Positions 1 through 10,547 of a stretch of 64,000 nt of DNA are shown piece after piece. Source of the DNA: JAKAWQ01 sp963745975. Lineage in GTDB: Bacteria > Pseudomonadota > Alphaproteobacteria > Acetobacterales > Acetobacteraceae. Within the stretch, counting starts at the first letter, position 1, and each line of letters opens with the position of its first letter. The notes beneath the pieces are model-generated. The model had not been told where the DNA came from, searched no databases, and was given only the letters and a program-made list of their open reading frames with translations. Position numbers and translations under genes: made by a program. The stretch covers positions 62,001-126,000 of the forward strand of contig CAVUZJ010000013.1 of NCBI GenBank assembly GCA_963745975.1. The letters are read 5' to 3'.

Positions 1-2
1 TC

Positions 3-1574
3 AAGCTCGGCCTCGTGGACGAGGTGGCGCCGGACGTGCGCGCCGCGGCGATCGGGCGCGCGCGGGCGCTGGCGGCGGCGGGGGCCCTGCCGAGGGTCTC
101 GGAGCGGCCGGTTCCGCATTGCGAGCGGAGCGAGTGGGATACCGCGGTGGCGGTGGTGGCGCGGCGATCGCGCGGGCTGGCGGCACCGCTGCGCGCGGCC
201 GAGGCGGTGGGGCTCGCGCTCACCTTGCCGTTCGCCGAGGGGCTTCGGCGCGAGCAGGTGCTGGCGCAGGGGCTGCGCCAGTCCGTCCAGTCGCGCGCGC
301 TCCGGCACCTCTTTCTCGCCGAGCGCCTGGCGGCACGGCCGCCTTCGGGCGCGGTCGCGCGGCCGTTCGCCCGCATCGGCGTCGTCGGCGGCGGGGCGAT
401 GGGCTCGGGCCTTGCGGTCGCACTCGCCGGCGCGGGGCTGGAGACGATCCTGGTCGAGGCGGACGGGGGCGCGCGGAGCGCGGCGGAGCAGCGGATCGGC
501 GCGATCCTCGACCGGCAGGTGGCGGCGGGAAGGCTAACCGCGGCGGCGCGCGCGGAGCGGGAGACGCGGATCGCGACCGCGCTCGATCTCGGCACGCTGG
601 GGCGGGCGGATCTCGTGATCGAGGCGGCGAGCGAAGATCCGGCGATCAAGCGCACTTTGTTCCGCGGCCTTTCGGGGGTGGTGCGGCGGGATGCGGTGCT
701 CGCGAGCACGACCTCGTTCCTCGACATCGATGCGCTCGCGGATCTCGTCGATGCGCCGGAACGCGTGCTCGGGCTGCATTTTTTTTACCCCGCGCAGGCG
801 GCGCGGCTGGTGGAGGTGGTGCGCGCGGCGCGCACCGGCCCGGCGGTGCTCGCGACCGCGCTGGCGCTCGCGCGGCGGATGCGCAAGGTGGCGGTGGTGG
901 CGCGCGCCGGCGAAGGGTTCATCGGCAACCGCATCCTGCTGCGCTGGCGCCTGCAATGCGAATACGCGCTCGAAGAAGGCGCGCTGCCCGAGGAGGTGGA
1001 CGCGGCGCACGAGGTGTGGGGCTTCGCGATGGGCCCGTTCGCGGCGGCTGACGCGGCCGGCCTCGACACCGGCTGGGGCGCGTGGCGGCGGGGCAGCCAG
1101 CAGCGGGTGCGCGAGCGGCTGGTGCCGATCGCGGACTGGCTCCTCGAGCAGCGCCGGTTCGGCCAGAAGACCGGCGCCGGGTGGTATCTCCATCGCGACG
1201 GGAAGCGGCTGCCGGACCCAGTGGTGGTGGCGCTGGTTGCGCGCGCTTCCGCCGCGCGCGGCGTTCACCGCCGCAAGGTGCTCGCCGCGGCGATCCAGGA
1301 GCGCGCGCACGCGGCGATGGTGAACGAGGCGGCGCGGATTCTGGCCGACGGGGTCGCCGCGCGCCCCTCGGACATCGACGTCGTCATGGTGCAAGGCTAC
1401 GGTTACCCCGCCTGGCGCGGCGGCCCGCTGTTCGAGGCGGACACGATCGGGCTTGGCGAGGTCCTGAGGCGGGTCGAGGCGATCGCCGCGCGCGACGGCG
1501 CGGGCTGGGAGCCGGCCGCGCTGTTGCGCGAACTCGCAAGGCAGGGAAAGCGCTTTTCCGATCTCGATGGATGA
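3..1574 (+). CDS. 3-hydroxyacyl-CoA dehydrogenase, FadB/FadJ-like, 5' end outside window
   Basis: This is the C-terminal part of a probable multifunctional beta-oxidation enzyme. The reading frame is open back to the window edge, and the first visible residues (KLGLVDEVAP) look like the end of an enoyl-CoA hydratase/isomerase domain. A Rossmann NAD-binding domain follows near visible residue 125 (GVVGGGAMGSG). The LHFFYPAQAARLVEVV segment is typical of the 3HCDH N-terminal domain, and two 3HCDH C-terminal repeats follow, with VMVQGYGYPAWRGGP near the end. In this family the enzyme hydrates enoyl-CoA and oxidises the 3-hydroxyacyl-CoA in the cytoplasm. The stop overlaps the start of the next gene by ATGA, suggesting coupled translation. 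Whether the missing N-terminus holds a complete crotonase domain cannot be seen. Confidence 0.9.
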   Translation, partial: KLGLVDEVAPDVRAAAIGRARALAAAGALPRVSERPVPHCERSEWDTAVAVVARRSRGLAAPLRAAEAVGLALTLPFAEGLRREQVLAQGLRQSVQSRALRHLFLAERLAARPPSGAVARPFARIGVVGGGAMGSGLAVALAGAGLETILVEADGGARSAAEQRIGAILDRQVAAGRLTAAARAERETRIATALDLGTLGRADLVIEAASEDPAIKRTLFRGLSGVVRRDAVLASTTSFLDIDALADLVDAPERVLGLHFFYPAQAARLVEVVRAARTGPAVLATALALARRMRKVAVVARAGEGFIGNRILLRWRLQCEYALEEGALPEEVDAAHEVWGFAMGPFAAADAAGLDTGWGAWRRGSQQRVRERLVPIADWLLEQRRFGQKTGAGWYLHRDGKRLPDPVVVALVARASAARGVHRRKVLAAAIQERAHAAMVNEAARILADGVAARPSDIDVVMVQGYGYPAWRGGPLFEADTIGLGEVLRRVEAIAARDGAGWEPAALLRELARQGKRFSDLDG

Positions 1575-3046
1575 GGGGACCGAAGCGGATGGGGACGAGA
1601 GAAGGCGCCGTGGCCCGCGCCGTTGCGTTTTTCGATGGCGGCGGATTTCGCGAGCTGCTCGCGGAGCTCGTGGCGATCCCGAGCACGTCACAGGAAGCGG
1701 CGCACGCGGACGATGTGACGCGCTATCTCGAGAGCGCGATCCTGCCATGGCTCGAGCGGCTGGGGTTCGCATGCGCGATCGAGGCGAACCCGGAGGCGGG
1801 GTTCGGACCCATCCTCAGCGCCGAGCGGATCGAGGGGGCGGAGTTGCCCACGGTGCTCACCTACGGCCACGGCGACACGGTGCGCGGGCTCGACGAGCAG
1901 TGGCGCGAGGGGCTCGCGCCGTGGCGCCTCACGATCGAGGGCGATCGCTGGTACGGGCGCGGCAGCGCCGACAACAAGGGCCAGCACGCGCTCAACCTCG
2001 CCGCCCTCGAGGCGGTGCTCGCCGAGCGCGGCGGGAAGCTCGGCTGCAACCTCAAGCTGGTGCTCGAGACTTCCGAAGAGCGCGGCTCGCTCGGCTTGCG
2101 CGCCTTCGTTGCCCGGCACAAGGCGGCGCTGGCGGCGGACGTGCTGATCGGCAGCGACGGGCCGCGCGTGAGCCCGGAGATGCCGACGATCGCTGTGGGA
2201 ACGCGCGGCACGTTTCATTTCGATCTCGCGGTACGGCTGCGCGCGGGCGGCGTGCATTCGGGGCATTGGGGCGGGCTCACCAAGGATCCCGCGATCGTGC
2301 TGGCGCACGCGATCGGTGCGATCGCGGATCGGCACGGGCGGATCATGGTGCGCGAGTGGCTGCCCAAGGGAGGCGTGCCGGAGAGCGTGGCGCGCGTGCT
2401 CGAGGGATGTCCCGTGGGAAGCGGGGCGGGCGGCGGGGCGGAGGCGGCGACGATCGATCCGGATTGGGGCGAGCCGGGATTGACGCCGGCCGAGAAAATC
2501 TTCGGCTGGAACAGCTTCATCGTGCTCGCGATGATCTCGGGGCGGCCGGAGAATCCGGTGAACGCGGTGGCGCCGGACGCGCGCGCCCACTGCCAGATCC
2601 GCTACACGGTGGACACCGAGCCCGAGATTTTCGCCCCCGCGCTCAGGCGGCATCTCGATCGGGCGGGCTTTTCCGAGGTCGCGATCGAGAACGCGCGCAT
2701 CCGCATGCCGGCGAGCCGCACCGATCCTGCCGATCGGTGGGTTCGGTTCACGGCGGCGAGCATGGAACGCACGCTCGGGAAGAAGGTGCAGGTGATCCCG
2801 AACGCGGGAGGCGGGCTGCCGGGGGACGTGTTCGCGGATTTGCTGAACGTCGCCCTCGTCTGGGTGCCGCACAGCTACAACGGCTGCGGGCAGCACGGGC
2901 CGGACGAGCATCTGCTGGCCCCCTCGGCGCGCGAAGGCATCGCCGCGATGGCAGGAATTTTCTGGGATCTCGGCGAGGCGGGAACGCCCGCGCGCGAGGG
3001 CGGGCGCGACGGCAGGAGGAAGGCGGACGGGCCGATCGGGCGCTGA
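1571..3046 (+). CDS. M20 family metallopeptidase
   Basis: This is a 491-residue zinc-dependent peptidase or deacylase of the M20 (ArgE/DapE/carboxypeptidase G2) family. Metal-site motifs are in order: GHGDTV near residue 98, GRGSADNKGQ near 132, the acidic pair TSEERGS near 167 and a late histidine in QHGPDEH. The dimerisation domain begins near ARGTFHFDLAV with GVHSGHWGG. I chose the ATG at 1571 because it overlaps the upstream TGA (ATGA); an ATG at 1589 is also possible. Coupling to a beta-oxidation-like gene suggests hydrolysis of an amide or acylamino substrate for carbon or nitrogen use, but the substrate cannot be deduced. No signal peptide is apparent, so it is probably cytoplasmic. 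Confidence 0.87.
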   Translation: MRGPKRMGTREGAVARAVAFFDGGGFRELLAELVAIPSTSQEAAHADDVTRYLESAILPWLERLGFACAIEANPEAGFGPILSAERIEGAELPTVLTYGHGDTVRGLDEQWREGLAPWRLTIEGDRWYGRGSADNKGQHALNLAALEAVLAERGGKLGCNLKLVLETSEERGSLGLRAFVARHKAALAADVLIGSDGPRVSPEMPTIAVGTRGTFHFDLAVRLRAGGVHSGHWGGLTKDPAIVLAHAIGAIADRHGRIMVREWLPKGGVPESVARVLEGCPVGSGAGGGAEAATIDPDWGEPGLTPAEKIFGWNSFIVLAMISGRPENPVNAVAPDARAHCQIRYTVDTEPEIFAPALRRHLDRAGFSEVAIENARIRMPASRTDPADRWVRFTAASMERTLGKKVQVIPNAGGGLPGDVFADLLNVALVWVPHSYNGCGQHGPDEHLLAPSAREGIAAMAGIFWDLGEAGTPAREGGRDGRRKADGPIGR

Positions 3047-3082
3047 AGGAGGCGAGAGCGAAGCCCGCGAGCGCCGGCCGGC

Positions 3083-5041
3083 ATGATGCGTGTGGGAGAG
3101 GCGGCCGGCGCACTGGCGGATGCCGTGCGGGCGCTCTTTCCGCCCGATCCGGGCTCGCTCAGGCTGCGTCAGGCAGCAAGGGCGACGATTGCCGCGACCC
3201 TCACGCTGCTCGTCGTCAAGGGGTTGGGCGCCGGTCGCGGGTTCTCGGTGACGGCGGATATTTTCGGCTTTGCCATGGGGCTTTTCTCGACGGCCTCGTT
3301 ACGCGATCCGACGCCGGCGGCGCAGCGCGCGACGATCCTGCTCGCGATCGTTCCGGCTTCGCTTGCGACCGCGCTCGCCGCCTATGCAAGGCAGACCCCG
3401 TGGCTTGGGGAGGCATCTTTCGTCGCGATCCTTTCGGGGACGGTGTACGCCTCGACGCGCGGTGCGCGGCCCGCTTCGCTCGGGACGGTGGGAATGATCG
3501 CCTACGTGATCGGGCTGGTCGCTTCCGTACGGGTGAACGAGATCCCCGGGCGGGTGGCGATCGCCGCGGTGGCGGCGCTGGCTGCGTTGCTTGCACAGTC
3601 CGTCCTGCTTCCGGAACGGCCTGAGCGCGTGCTCGAGCGGATCGGGGCGGGTGCGCGAAGGCGGGTGCGCGCGATTCTTGCGGGGCTCGAGCAGGCGGTG
3701 CGGGAAGGGGTCTGGCGGAAGCGGGCGCGCGGGCGGATGCGCCAGGCGATCGCGCGGCTGGACGAGGCGGTGGTGGTGGCGGAGACGGTGCTGGGCGGTC
3801 CCGCGGCGCGGGCGCGGGTGCTGGGGCTGGAGGCGCTCGACCTGGCGCTCGAACGGGTGGCGTGGAAGGTGATGGGGGAGCTGCCGGCGGGCGCGGACCG
3901 GGCGGCGATCGCGGCGGAGATGGAGGCGGTTCGGCTGGGTCGGAAGCCGGCCGAAGGGGCGGCGGCGGAGATCGGACTTCCCGCCGCGCTTGCCGCCCTT
4001 GGAGAGGCCCTCGGCGGTCGGATCAAGGTGGAGGCGGCGGAATCGGCCGGTGCGACGCCTGCGGCGCCGGCGCTGCGCGGCTGGCGCGATCCGGGGTTGC
4101 GGCGGCTCGTCCAGGTGGCGCTCGCGACCGGGATCGCGATCCTGCTCGGCCGCGTCATCCCCGGGCGCTGGTACTGGGCGGCGTTCGCCGCCTTCGTGGT
4201 GTTCCTCGGCACGCGCTCGCGCGGGGAGTCGCTCGCCAAGGCGCTCCAGTTCATGGCCGGAACGATCGCCGGGGTGCTCGCGGGCGCCCTCGTCGCGACC
4301 GCGCTTTCCGGGCACGCGATCGCCGCGTTCGCCTGCATCATCATCGCGGTGTTCCTGGCGTTCCAGGCGAGCACCGCCGCGTACGGGGTGATGATCTTTT
4401 GGATCACCATCATCCTAGGGTTGATGTTCGGGCTGCTCGGGTATTTCCCGCCCCATCTGTTGTTGAACCGGCTGGTGGAGACGGCGATCGGGTCTGGCTC
4501 GGGGGTGGTGGTGGCGTCCCTCGTCTGGGCGACGCCGACGCGCGATGTCGTCGCGGCCGCCGAACGCGCCTATCTCGCCGCACTCGCTCTGGTGATCGAT
4601 TCCGCCGGGCGATGCCTCGCGAGCGGGGAGCGCGATCCTGAGCTGCTTTCGCTCACGCTTGCGCTCGAGGGCCGCTTCGTCGATCTCGCCGCGGCGGCGC
4701 GACCGGCAGCGCTCGGCTTGCTTGCCGGCGCGCGCGAGCGGCCGCGACGACGCGCCTGGCTCGTGGCGGCGTGCCATTACCGGGCGCGGGCGCTCGGCCG
4801 GCTTGCCGGCGAGGCGGGTCGGCCGGCGGGCGCGGAGGCGGGTGCGGCGATTTCGGCGGCGGTTGCGCTGATCCATGCGAGGATCGCAGCGCTCTCGGGC
4901 CAGGCCTCTACGGCGCCGGTGCCGGAGGGGTCGACGAAAGAGGGGCTGGCGCCCGCGGGGGTGGCCGACATGCGGGTGGATGCCGGGCTACTTTTGCTGC
5001 GGCGCATCGAGGCCCTGCTCGCGCGGCTCGGCGAGGGATAA
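3083..5041 (+). CDS. FUSC family membrane protein (aromatic acid exporter-like)
   Basis: This 652-residue inner-membrane protein has the FUSC / p-hydroxybenzoic acid efflux (AaeB-like) layout: an N-terminal membrane half, a long arginine/alanine-rich cytoplasmic region, then a second membrane half. Hydrophobic segments lie at about residues 35-50, 80-110, 130-175, 340-385 and 390-470. The second half carries the sequence PGRWYWAAFAAFVVFLGTRS, which resembles the FUSC core. The family exports aromatic carboxylic acids or is of unknown function. It starts 36 bp after the M20 gene and may be cotranscribed with it. The substrate is not known; the family call is firm and the role is inference. Confidence 0.82.
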   Translation: MMRVGEAAGALADAVRALFPPDPGSLRLRQAARATIAATLTLLVVKGLGAGRGFSVTADIFGFAMGLFSTASLRDPTPAAQRATILLAIVPASLATALAAYARQTPWLGEASFVAILSGTVYASTRGARPASLGTVGMIAYVIGLVASVRVNEIPGRVAIAAVAALAALLAQSVLLPERPERVLERIGAGARRRVRAILAGLEQAVREGVWRKRARGRMRQAIARLDEAVVVAETVLGGPAARARVLGLEALDLALERVAWKVMGELPAGADRAAIAAEMEAVRLGRKPAEGAAAEIGLPAALAALGEALGGRIKVEAAESAGATPAAPALRGWRDPGLRRLVQVALATGIAILLGRVIPGRWYWAAFAAFVVFLGTRSRGESLAKALQFMAGTIAGVLAGALVATALSGHAIAAFACIIIAVFLAFQASTAAYGVMIFWITIILGLMFGLLGYFPPHLLLNRLVETAIGSGSGVVVASLVWATPTRDVVAAAERAYLAALALVIDSAGRCLASGERDPELLSLTLALEGRFVDLAAAARPAALGLLAGARERPRRRAWLVAACHYRARALGRLAGEAGRPAGAEAGAAISAAVALIHARIAALSGQASTAPVPEGSTKEGLAPAGVADMRVDAGLLLLRRIEALLARLGEG

Positions 5042-5233
5042 GCGGGAAGGCGGCTCGTCCACTCGGCGATTGTGATGGGCCGCGGACTATGGCATGAGGA
5101 AGGCAATAGGTTGCCCGCTCGCGGGACGAGGGGCAAGAAGCTGAACAGCAGGCAATTGGCCGGCAGAGCCGATACCTTTCCGTGAATTCCTTCGCAGAAG
5201 GGTGCGGACGAGGGCCGTGAGGGAGGAGTCCAA

Positions 5234-6586
5234 ATGAAGAAATTGCGTTCCGTTACCCGCCGTGATGCGCTCAAGATCGCCGCCGCAGGTGCTGTGCTGC
5301 CGCTCGTCCATATGCGGACGGCGCATGCCGCGGGGAGCCTCAAAGTGGCGCTGTGGGATCACTGGGTGCCGGCTGCGAACCCGGTGATGCTGAAGCTGAT
5401 TTCGGACTGGGGGGCCAAGAACCACGTCGACGTGTCGGTGGACCTTTTGAGCTCGGGCACTGCGAACGCGAAGCTGCTCCTCGCCCCGGCAGCGGAATCG
5501 CTTGCCGGGACCGGCCACGACATCATGACCTTCCAGAGCTGGGGCGTGCAGCAGTACGCGACGCACCTGGAGCCCATCGACGACGTGATGGACGGGCTGA
5601 TCAAGCAGTACGGCACGATCGACGCGGTCAGCGAGTATCTCGGCAAGGCGAACGGGCACTGGATGGGGCTGCCCACCAGCGTCGGTAGCCAGTACAAGCC
5701 GGCCTGCGCCCGCATCAGCCACTTCATGAAAGCTGGCTACGACGTCCAGAAATGGTACCCGAACGCGCCTGGCAATGCGAAGACGGCCGTGGACTGGACG
5801 TACGAGACGATGCTCAAGATGGCCCCGGGGGCGAAGGCCGCGGGTCTTCCCTTCGGGCTCGGGCTCGGGCTGACCACCGACAGCGTCGATTGGACCGGAG
5901 CGGCCCTGACCGCGCACGGGGCTGTCCTGGTCGACGCGAAGGGCAACATGCAGCTCCGCTCCGATCCGGTGCAGCAGGTGCTCGAGTACATGCAGAGGAT
6001 CTATTCGTCCCTGCCGGCGGATACCGTGACCTACGACGACGCGTCGAACAACAAGGCGCTGATCTCCGGGCAGTCGGCGCTGATCTTCAACCCGCCCTCG
6101 GCGTGGTGGGTCGCGCGGCGCGATGCAATCAAGGTGGCGGAGGATTGCTGGACTTTCCCAAGCCCGTCCGGGACCGCCGGGCGCTTCAACCCTTATCTGC
6201 CGTTCTTCTGGGGCGTGTGGTCGTTCAGCCCGAACAAGACGTCCGCCAAGGAGCTGATCACCTGGCTGCAGCAGCGCTCGCAGATCGAGATGCTCTGCAA
6301 TGCCGCGGCCGGCTATGACATTCCGCCGTTCGCCAGCATGCACGACTTCGAGATCTGGTCGACGGAGAAGCCACCGGTCGGGACGCTCTACAACTACCCG
6401 ATCCGCCCCTGGCACGATACGCGGTCGAGCATGGCGGGCTATCCGGCGCCGCCGCGCATCGCCGTGCAGCTCTACAACAACGCGACCTTCAACGTGATGG
6501 TCGTGAAGCTGGCCAAGAACAAGGAGAGCATGAAGAGCGTGCTCGACTGGGCCGAGAACGAAATCTCCGGCTACATCAATATGTGA
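5234..6586 (+). CDS. ABC transporter substrate-binding protein, sugar family 1
   Basis: This is the periplasmic binding protein of an ABC importer, 450 residues. The N-terminus has a Tat signal (VTRRDALKIAAAGAVLPL) with a likely cleavage after TAHA near residue 32. The mature part begins LKVALWDHW and has the fold pattern of family 1 extracellular solute-binding proteins. A strong ribosome site (GGGAGGAG) sits 7 bases before the ATG. It is followed directly by two permease genes and an ATPase in the order usual for sugar and glycerol-3-phosphate importers. The substrate is unknown; the convergent KDG kinase and KDPG aldolase genes hint at a sugar or sugar acid. Confidence 0.9.
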   Translation: MKKLRSVTRRDALKIAAAGAVLPLVHMRTAHAAGSLKVALWDHWVPAANPVMLKLISDWGAKNHVDVSVDLLSSGTANAKLLLAPAAESLAGTGHDIMTFQSWGVQQYATHLEPIDDVMDGLIKQYGTIDAVSEYLGKANGHWMGLPTSVGSQYKPACARISHFMKAGYDVQKWYPNAPGNAKTAVDWTYETMLKMAPGAKAAGLPFGLGLGLTTDSVDWTGAALTAHGAVLVDAKGNMQLRSDPVQQVLEYMQRIYSSLPADTVTYDDASNNKALISGQSALIFNPPSAWWVARRDAIKVAEDCWTFPSPSGTAGRFNPYLPFFWGVWSFSPNKTSAKELITWLQQRSQIEMLCNAAAGYDIPPFASMHDFEIWSTEKPPVGTLYNYPIRPWHDTRSSMAGYPAPPRIAVQLYNNATFNVMVVKLAKNKESMKSVLDWAENEISGYINM

Positions 6587-6657
6587 TCCGGTAAGGCGGG
6601 TCCGGCCGGACCGGGCCCGCCGCTGCCGTGTCACGGGCGGCCGGCGGGGAGGAAATG

Positions 6658-7605
6658 ATGGCTGACGGAACGACGAGCGTTTCCGCGCCTGCACTGAGAG
6701 GATTCGCCCCGCCCGCGCGGCGGAGCGGATTGCAGCGGTTTGCGCAGCGCCGCTCGACGATCGCCGTCGTCATGTGCGTGCCGCTGATCGCCTTGATCGC
6801 CGGCCTCGTCGTCTATCCGTTCTTCTACTCGATCTATCTTTCGATGCTGAATCGCACGGCGAGCCGGTTCATCGGCCTCTTCAACTATCGCTACCTGCTG
6901 CGCAGCGACACCTTCAACCTCGTTATCTTCCAGAGCTGCTTCTTTGCCGTCACGGCGGTGTTCTTCAAGGCGCTGATCGGCTTCATCCTGGCCCACGTGA
7001 TGCACAATATCTCCGGGCGGGACCAGCGGATCTGGCGGGGATTGCTGCTGGTCCCGTGGGTGATCCCGCCGGCGCTCTCGACCCTCGGCTTCTGGTGGAT
7101 GCTTTCCGGGAATTATTCGGCGGTGAACTGGATTCTCTCGCAGTTCGGGATCCCGGGCGTCGCCTGGCTCGCGAACACATGGACGGCGCGGATCTGGGTG
7201 GTCATCGTCAATGTCTGGTTCGGGACGCCGTTCTTCATGATCATGTACCTGGCGACGCTCAAATCGGTGCCCGACCAGCTCTACGAGGCGGCGACGATCG
7301 ACGGGGCGAATTTCCTCCAGAAGATCCGCTACATCTCGCTGCCGATGCTGCGCAACATCATCAGCATCACCGTGCTCTTCAGCCTGATCGTGACCTTCGC
7401 CAATTTCGACATCGTCCAGATCCTGACCGCCGGGGCGCCGGCGGACACGACGCACGTCTTCGCGACCTACGCCTTCCAGCTCGGCATCCAGGGGGGCAAT
7501 ATTTCGCTCGGCGCTGCCGTCAGCCTCTTCATCTTCCCGATCCTCGCGGTCTTCTCGATCTTCATCCTCCGCGGCGTCGGACGCCGCGCCCGGGAGGGAA
7601 TCTGA
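6658..7605 (+). CDS. ABC transporter permease, MalF/UgpA type
   Basis: This is a 315-residue inner-membrane permease of a carbohydrate-type ABC importer. About six transmembrane segments are visible, starting at IAVVMCVPLIALIAGLVVYP. The cytoplasmic EAA loop that docks to the ATPase is present as YEAATIDGANFLQKIRYISL. ATG codons occur at 6655 and 6658; the second is better spaced from the GGAGGA ribosome site at 6648-6653. It lies 71 bp after the binding protein and one base before the next permease, so the three are almost certainly cotranscribed. Confidence 0.9.
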   Translation: MADGTTSVSAPALRGFAPPARRSGLQRFAQRRSTIAVVMCVPLIALIAGLVVYPFFYSIYLSMLNRTASRFIGLFNYRYLLRSDTFNLVIFQSCFFAVTAVFFKALIGFILAHVMHNISGRDQRIWRGLLLVPWVIPPALSTLGFWWMLSGNYSAVNWILSQFGIPGVAWLANTWTARIWVVIVNVWFGTPFFMIMYLATLKSVPDQLYEAATIDGANFLQKIRYISLPMLRNIISITVLFSLIVTFANFDIVQILTAGAPADTTHVFATYAFQLGIQGGNISLGAAVSLFIFPILAVFSIFILRGVGRRAREGI

Positions 7606-7606
7606 C

Positions 7607-8503
7607 ATGAGCGGGGCTGCGATCGCTGCCGGCCGCGTCGGCGGGAGGCGGCAGCGCCGGCCGAGCATCGTGCGCGAGCGGCGCTGGGCGCTCTGGGGAA
7701 GCTATGCAGCGCTCGTCGTCTTCGCGATCGGTTTCCTGATCCCGCCTTATTTCGAACTGGTGACCGCGCTCAAGACCTCGCAGCAGATCGGCTCGGGGAA
7801 GAATCCCTGGTTCGACGCCCATCCCTATTTCGGGAACTTCATCGAGATCGTCGAGAATCCGGTCTTCCAGACCTTCTTTTTCAACACCGTCAAGGTGACG
7901 ATCGTCGTCGTCGCGATCACGCTCGTGATGGCGATCCTCGCCGCCTATGCGCTGGCGCGGATGCGCTTCTTCGGCAGCCAGACTTTCGCAACCGGCGTCT
8001 TTCTCACCTACCTGGTGCCCGAATCGCTCCTCTTCATCCCGCTTTTCAAGGTGCTGGCGTTCCTGCATCTGATCAACAACACCTGGTGCCTGGCGCTGAT
8101 CTGGCCCACCCTTTCGGTGCCGTTCTGTACCTGGATCATGATCGGCTATTTCTCGTCGATCCCGAAGGAGCTGGACGAGGCGGCGATGATCGACGGCGCT
8201 TCGCACCTGCAGATGCTGTGGAAGATCTTCATCCCCGTCGCCTTGCCCGGCATCATCGCCGCGACGATCTTCGCTTTCACCGTCTGCTGGGGGGACTTCC
8301 TCTATCCGCTCGCCTACCTCTTCACCGGCAAGGAGATGGTGCTGACGGCGGGGATCGTGAGCGATCTGATCCACGGCGACGTGCTGGACTGGGGGCACAT
8401 CATGGCGGCGAACATCGTGGCGTCGGCCCCACCCGTCATCATATACGCCTTCCTGATGGACTATTATATTGCCGGCCTGACGGCGGGTGCCACGAAAGGG
8501 TAA
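7607..8503 (+). CDS. ABC transporter permease, MalG/UgpE type
   Basis: This is the second permease of the sugar-type importer, 298 residues. A basic N-terminal stretch precedes a first membrane segment at LWGSYAALVVFAIGFLIPPY. The EAA loop appears as DEAAMIDGASHLQMLWKIFI near residue 190, where it would contact the ATPase. The start lies one base after the stop of the preceding permease and the ATPase gene follows after 6 bp. Length and segment pattern are normal for MalG-like subunits. Confidence 0.9.
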   Translation: MSGAAIAAGRVGGRRQRRPSIVRERRWALWGSYAALVVFAIGFLIPPYFELVTALKTSQQIGSGKNPWFDAHPYFGNFIEIVENPVFQTFFFNTVKVTIVVVAITLVMAILAAYALARMRFFGSQTFATGVFLTYLVPESLLFIPLFKVLAFLHLINNTWCLALIWPTLSVPFCTWIMIGYFSSIPKELDEAAMIDGASHLQMLWKIFIPVALPGIIAATIFAFTVCWGDFLYPLAYLFTGKEMVLTAGIVSDLIHGDVLDWGHIMAANIVASAPPVIIYAFLMDYYIAGLTAGATKG

Positions 8504-8509
8504 TGCGGG

Positions 8510-9610
<1,101 letters not shown>

Positions 9611-10547
9611 TCAGGCGGCGGGAGCCATGACGGCAGCGATGTCCGCGGGGCGGGGGATCGGGGCGATGGCGCCGTAGCCGGTGGTGGAGAGCGCGGCGGC
9701 TGCCACGGCGTAGCGGGCGGCCGCGTCAGGCGCATCGCCCGCGAGCAGGCGGGCGAGGAAGCAGCCGCAGAACACATCGCCGGCACCGGTCGGATCGACG
9801 GCGCTGACGGCAAGCCCGGGCAGGACGAGCCGGCGATGCTTCGTGGCGAGGATCGCGCCGGCGGCGCCGCGCTTGAGGACGACGAGCGGCGGGCCGAGCC
9901 CGAGATAGAAGTCGAGGATGGCGTCCGGATCGGTGAGGCCGGTGAGGGAAGTCGCGTCCTCGAGGCTCGGGAGTGCGATGTCGGCCCGGGCGATCGCGGC
10001 GTGGGTCAGCGAAGCGGCGCGCGTGGGCGGCCAGAGCGCGGGGCGGTAGTTGGTGTCGATCGCCACCTTCGCCCCGGCGTTTCGGGCGATGGCGATGGCG
10101 GCGAGGACGGCGTCCGCGGCGAGCGGGGAGATGGCGAGGCTGATGCCCGAGGCGAAGAGGAATTCTTGCCTGCCCGATCAGGGCGTCCGGCAGGTCGGCG
10201 GGGCCGAAATGGGCGGCGGCCGAATCCTTGCGCAGGTAGGAGAAGCGGTGCCCGTCCGGACCGTGGGTGATGAAATAGATCCCGCTGCTGTGGTGCGGGT
10301 CGCGGCGGACCGCGGAGCAATCGAGCCCCTCGCGCTGCCAGAGGGCGAGAAGGGAATCGCCCGCTTCGTCGCAGCCGAGAGCGGTGATGATGCCGACCGC
10401 CGCTCCCTGCCTGGCGGCCGCGACGGCGGCGTTCGAGGTATCTCCGCCAAATCCTTGAAGATAAAGTTTTCGTCCTGTGCCGTCTGGGGGAAGCTCGGAG
10501 AATTCGAGCATCGGCTCGCCCATGCAGAGGAGGGCGGGCGGGCTCAC
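9611..10547 (-). pseudogene. kdgK: 2-dehydro-3-deoxygluconokinase (PfkB family), frameshifted
   Basis: This gene encodes a PfkB-family sugar kinase that would phosphorylate 2-keto-3-deoxygluconate to KDPG. The N-terminal part (10547 down to about 10165) reads MGEPMLEFSEL and LQGFGGDTSNAAVAAARQGA, typical of KDG kinases. The C-terminal part in another frame (about 10165 to 9611) contains FLFASGISLAISPLA, VAIDTNYRPALW and the catalytic DPTGAGDVFCGC. The two halves join if one base is removed, or two added, near 10160-10168 (around GCAAGAATT on the coding strand). Both halves look otherwise intact, so an assembly indel is as likely as true inactivation. The GTG start overlaps the aldolase stop by GTGA, matching a KDG kinase/KDPG aldolase operon. 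Confidence 0.82.
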
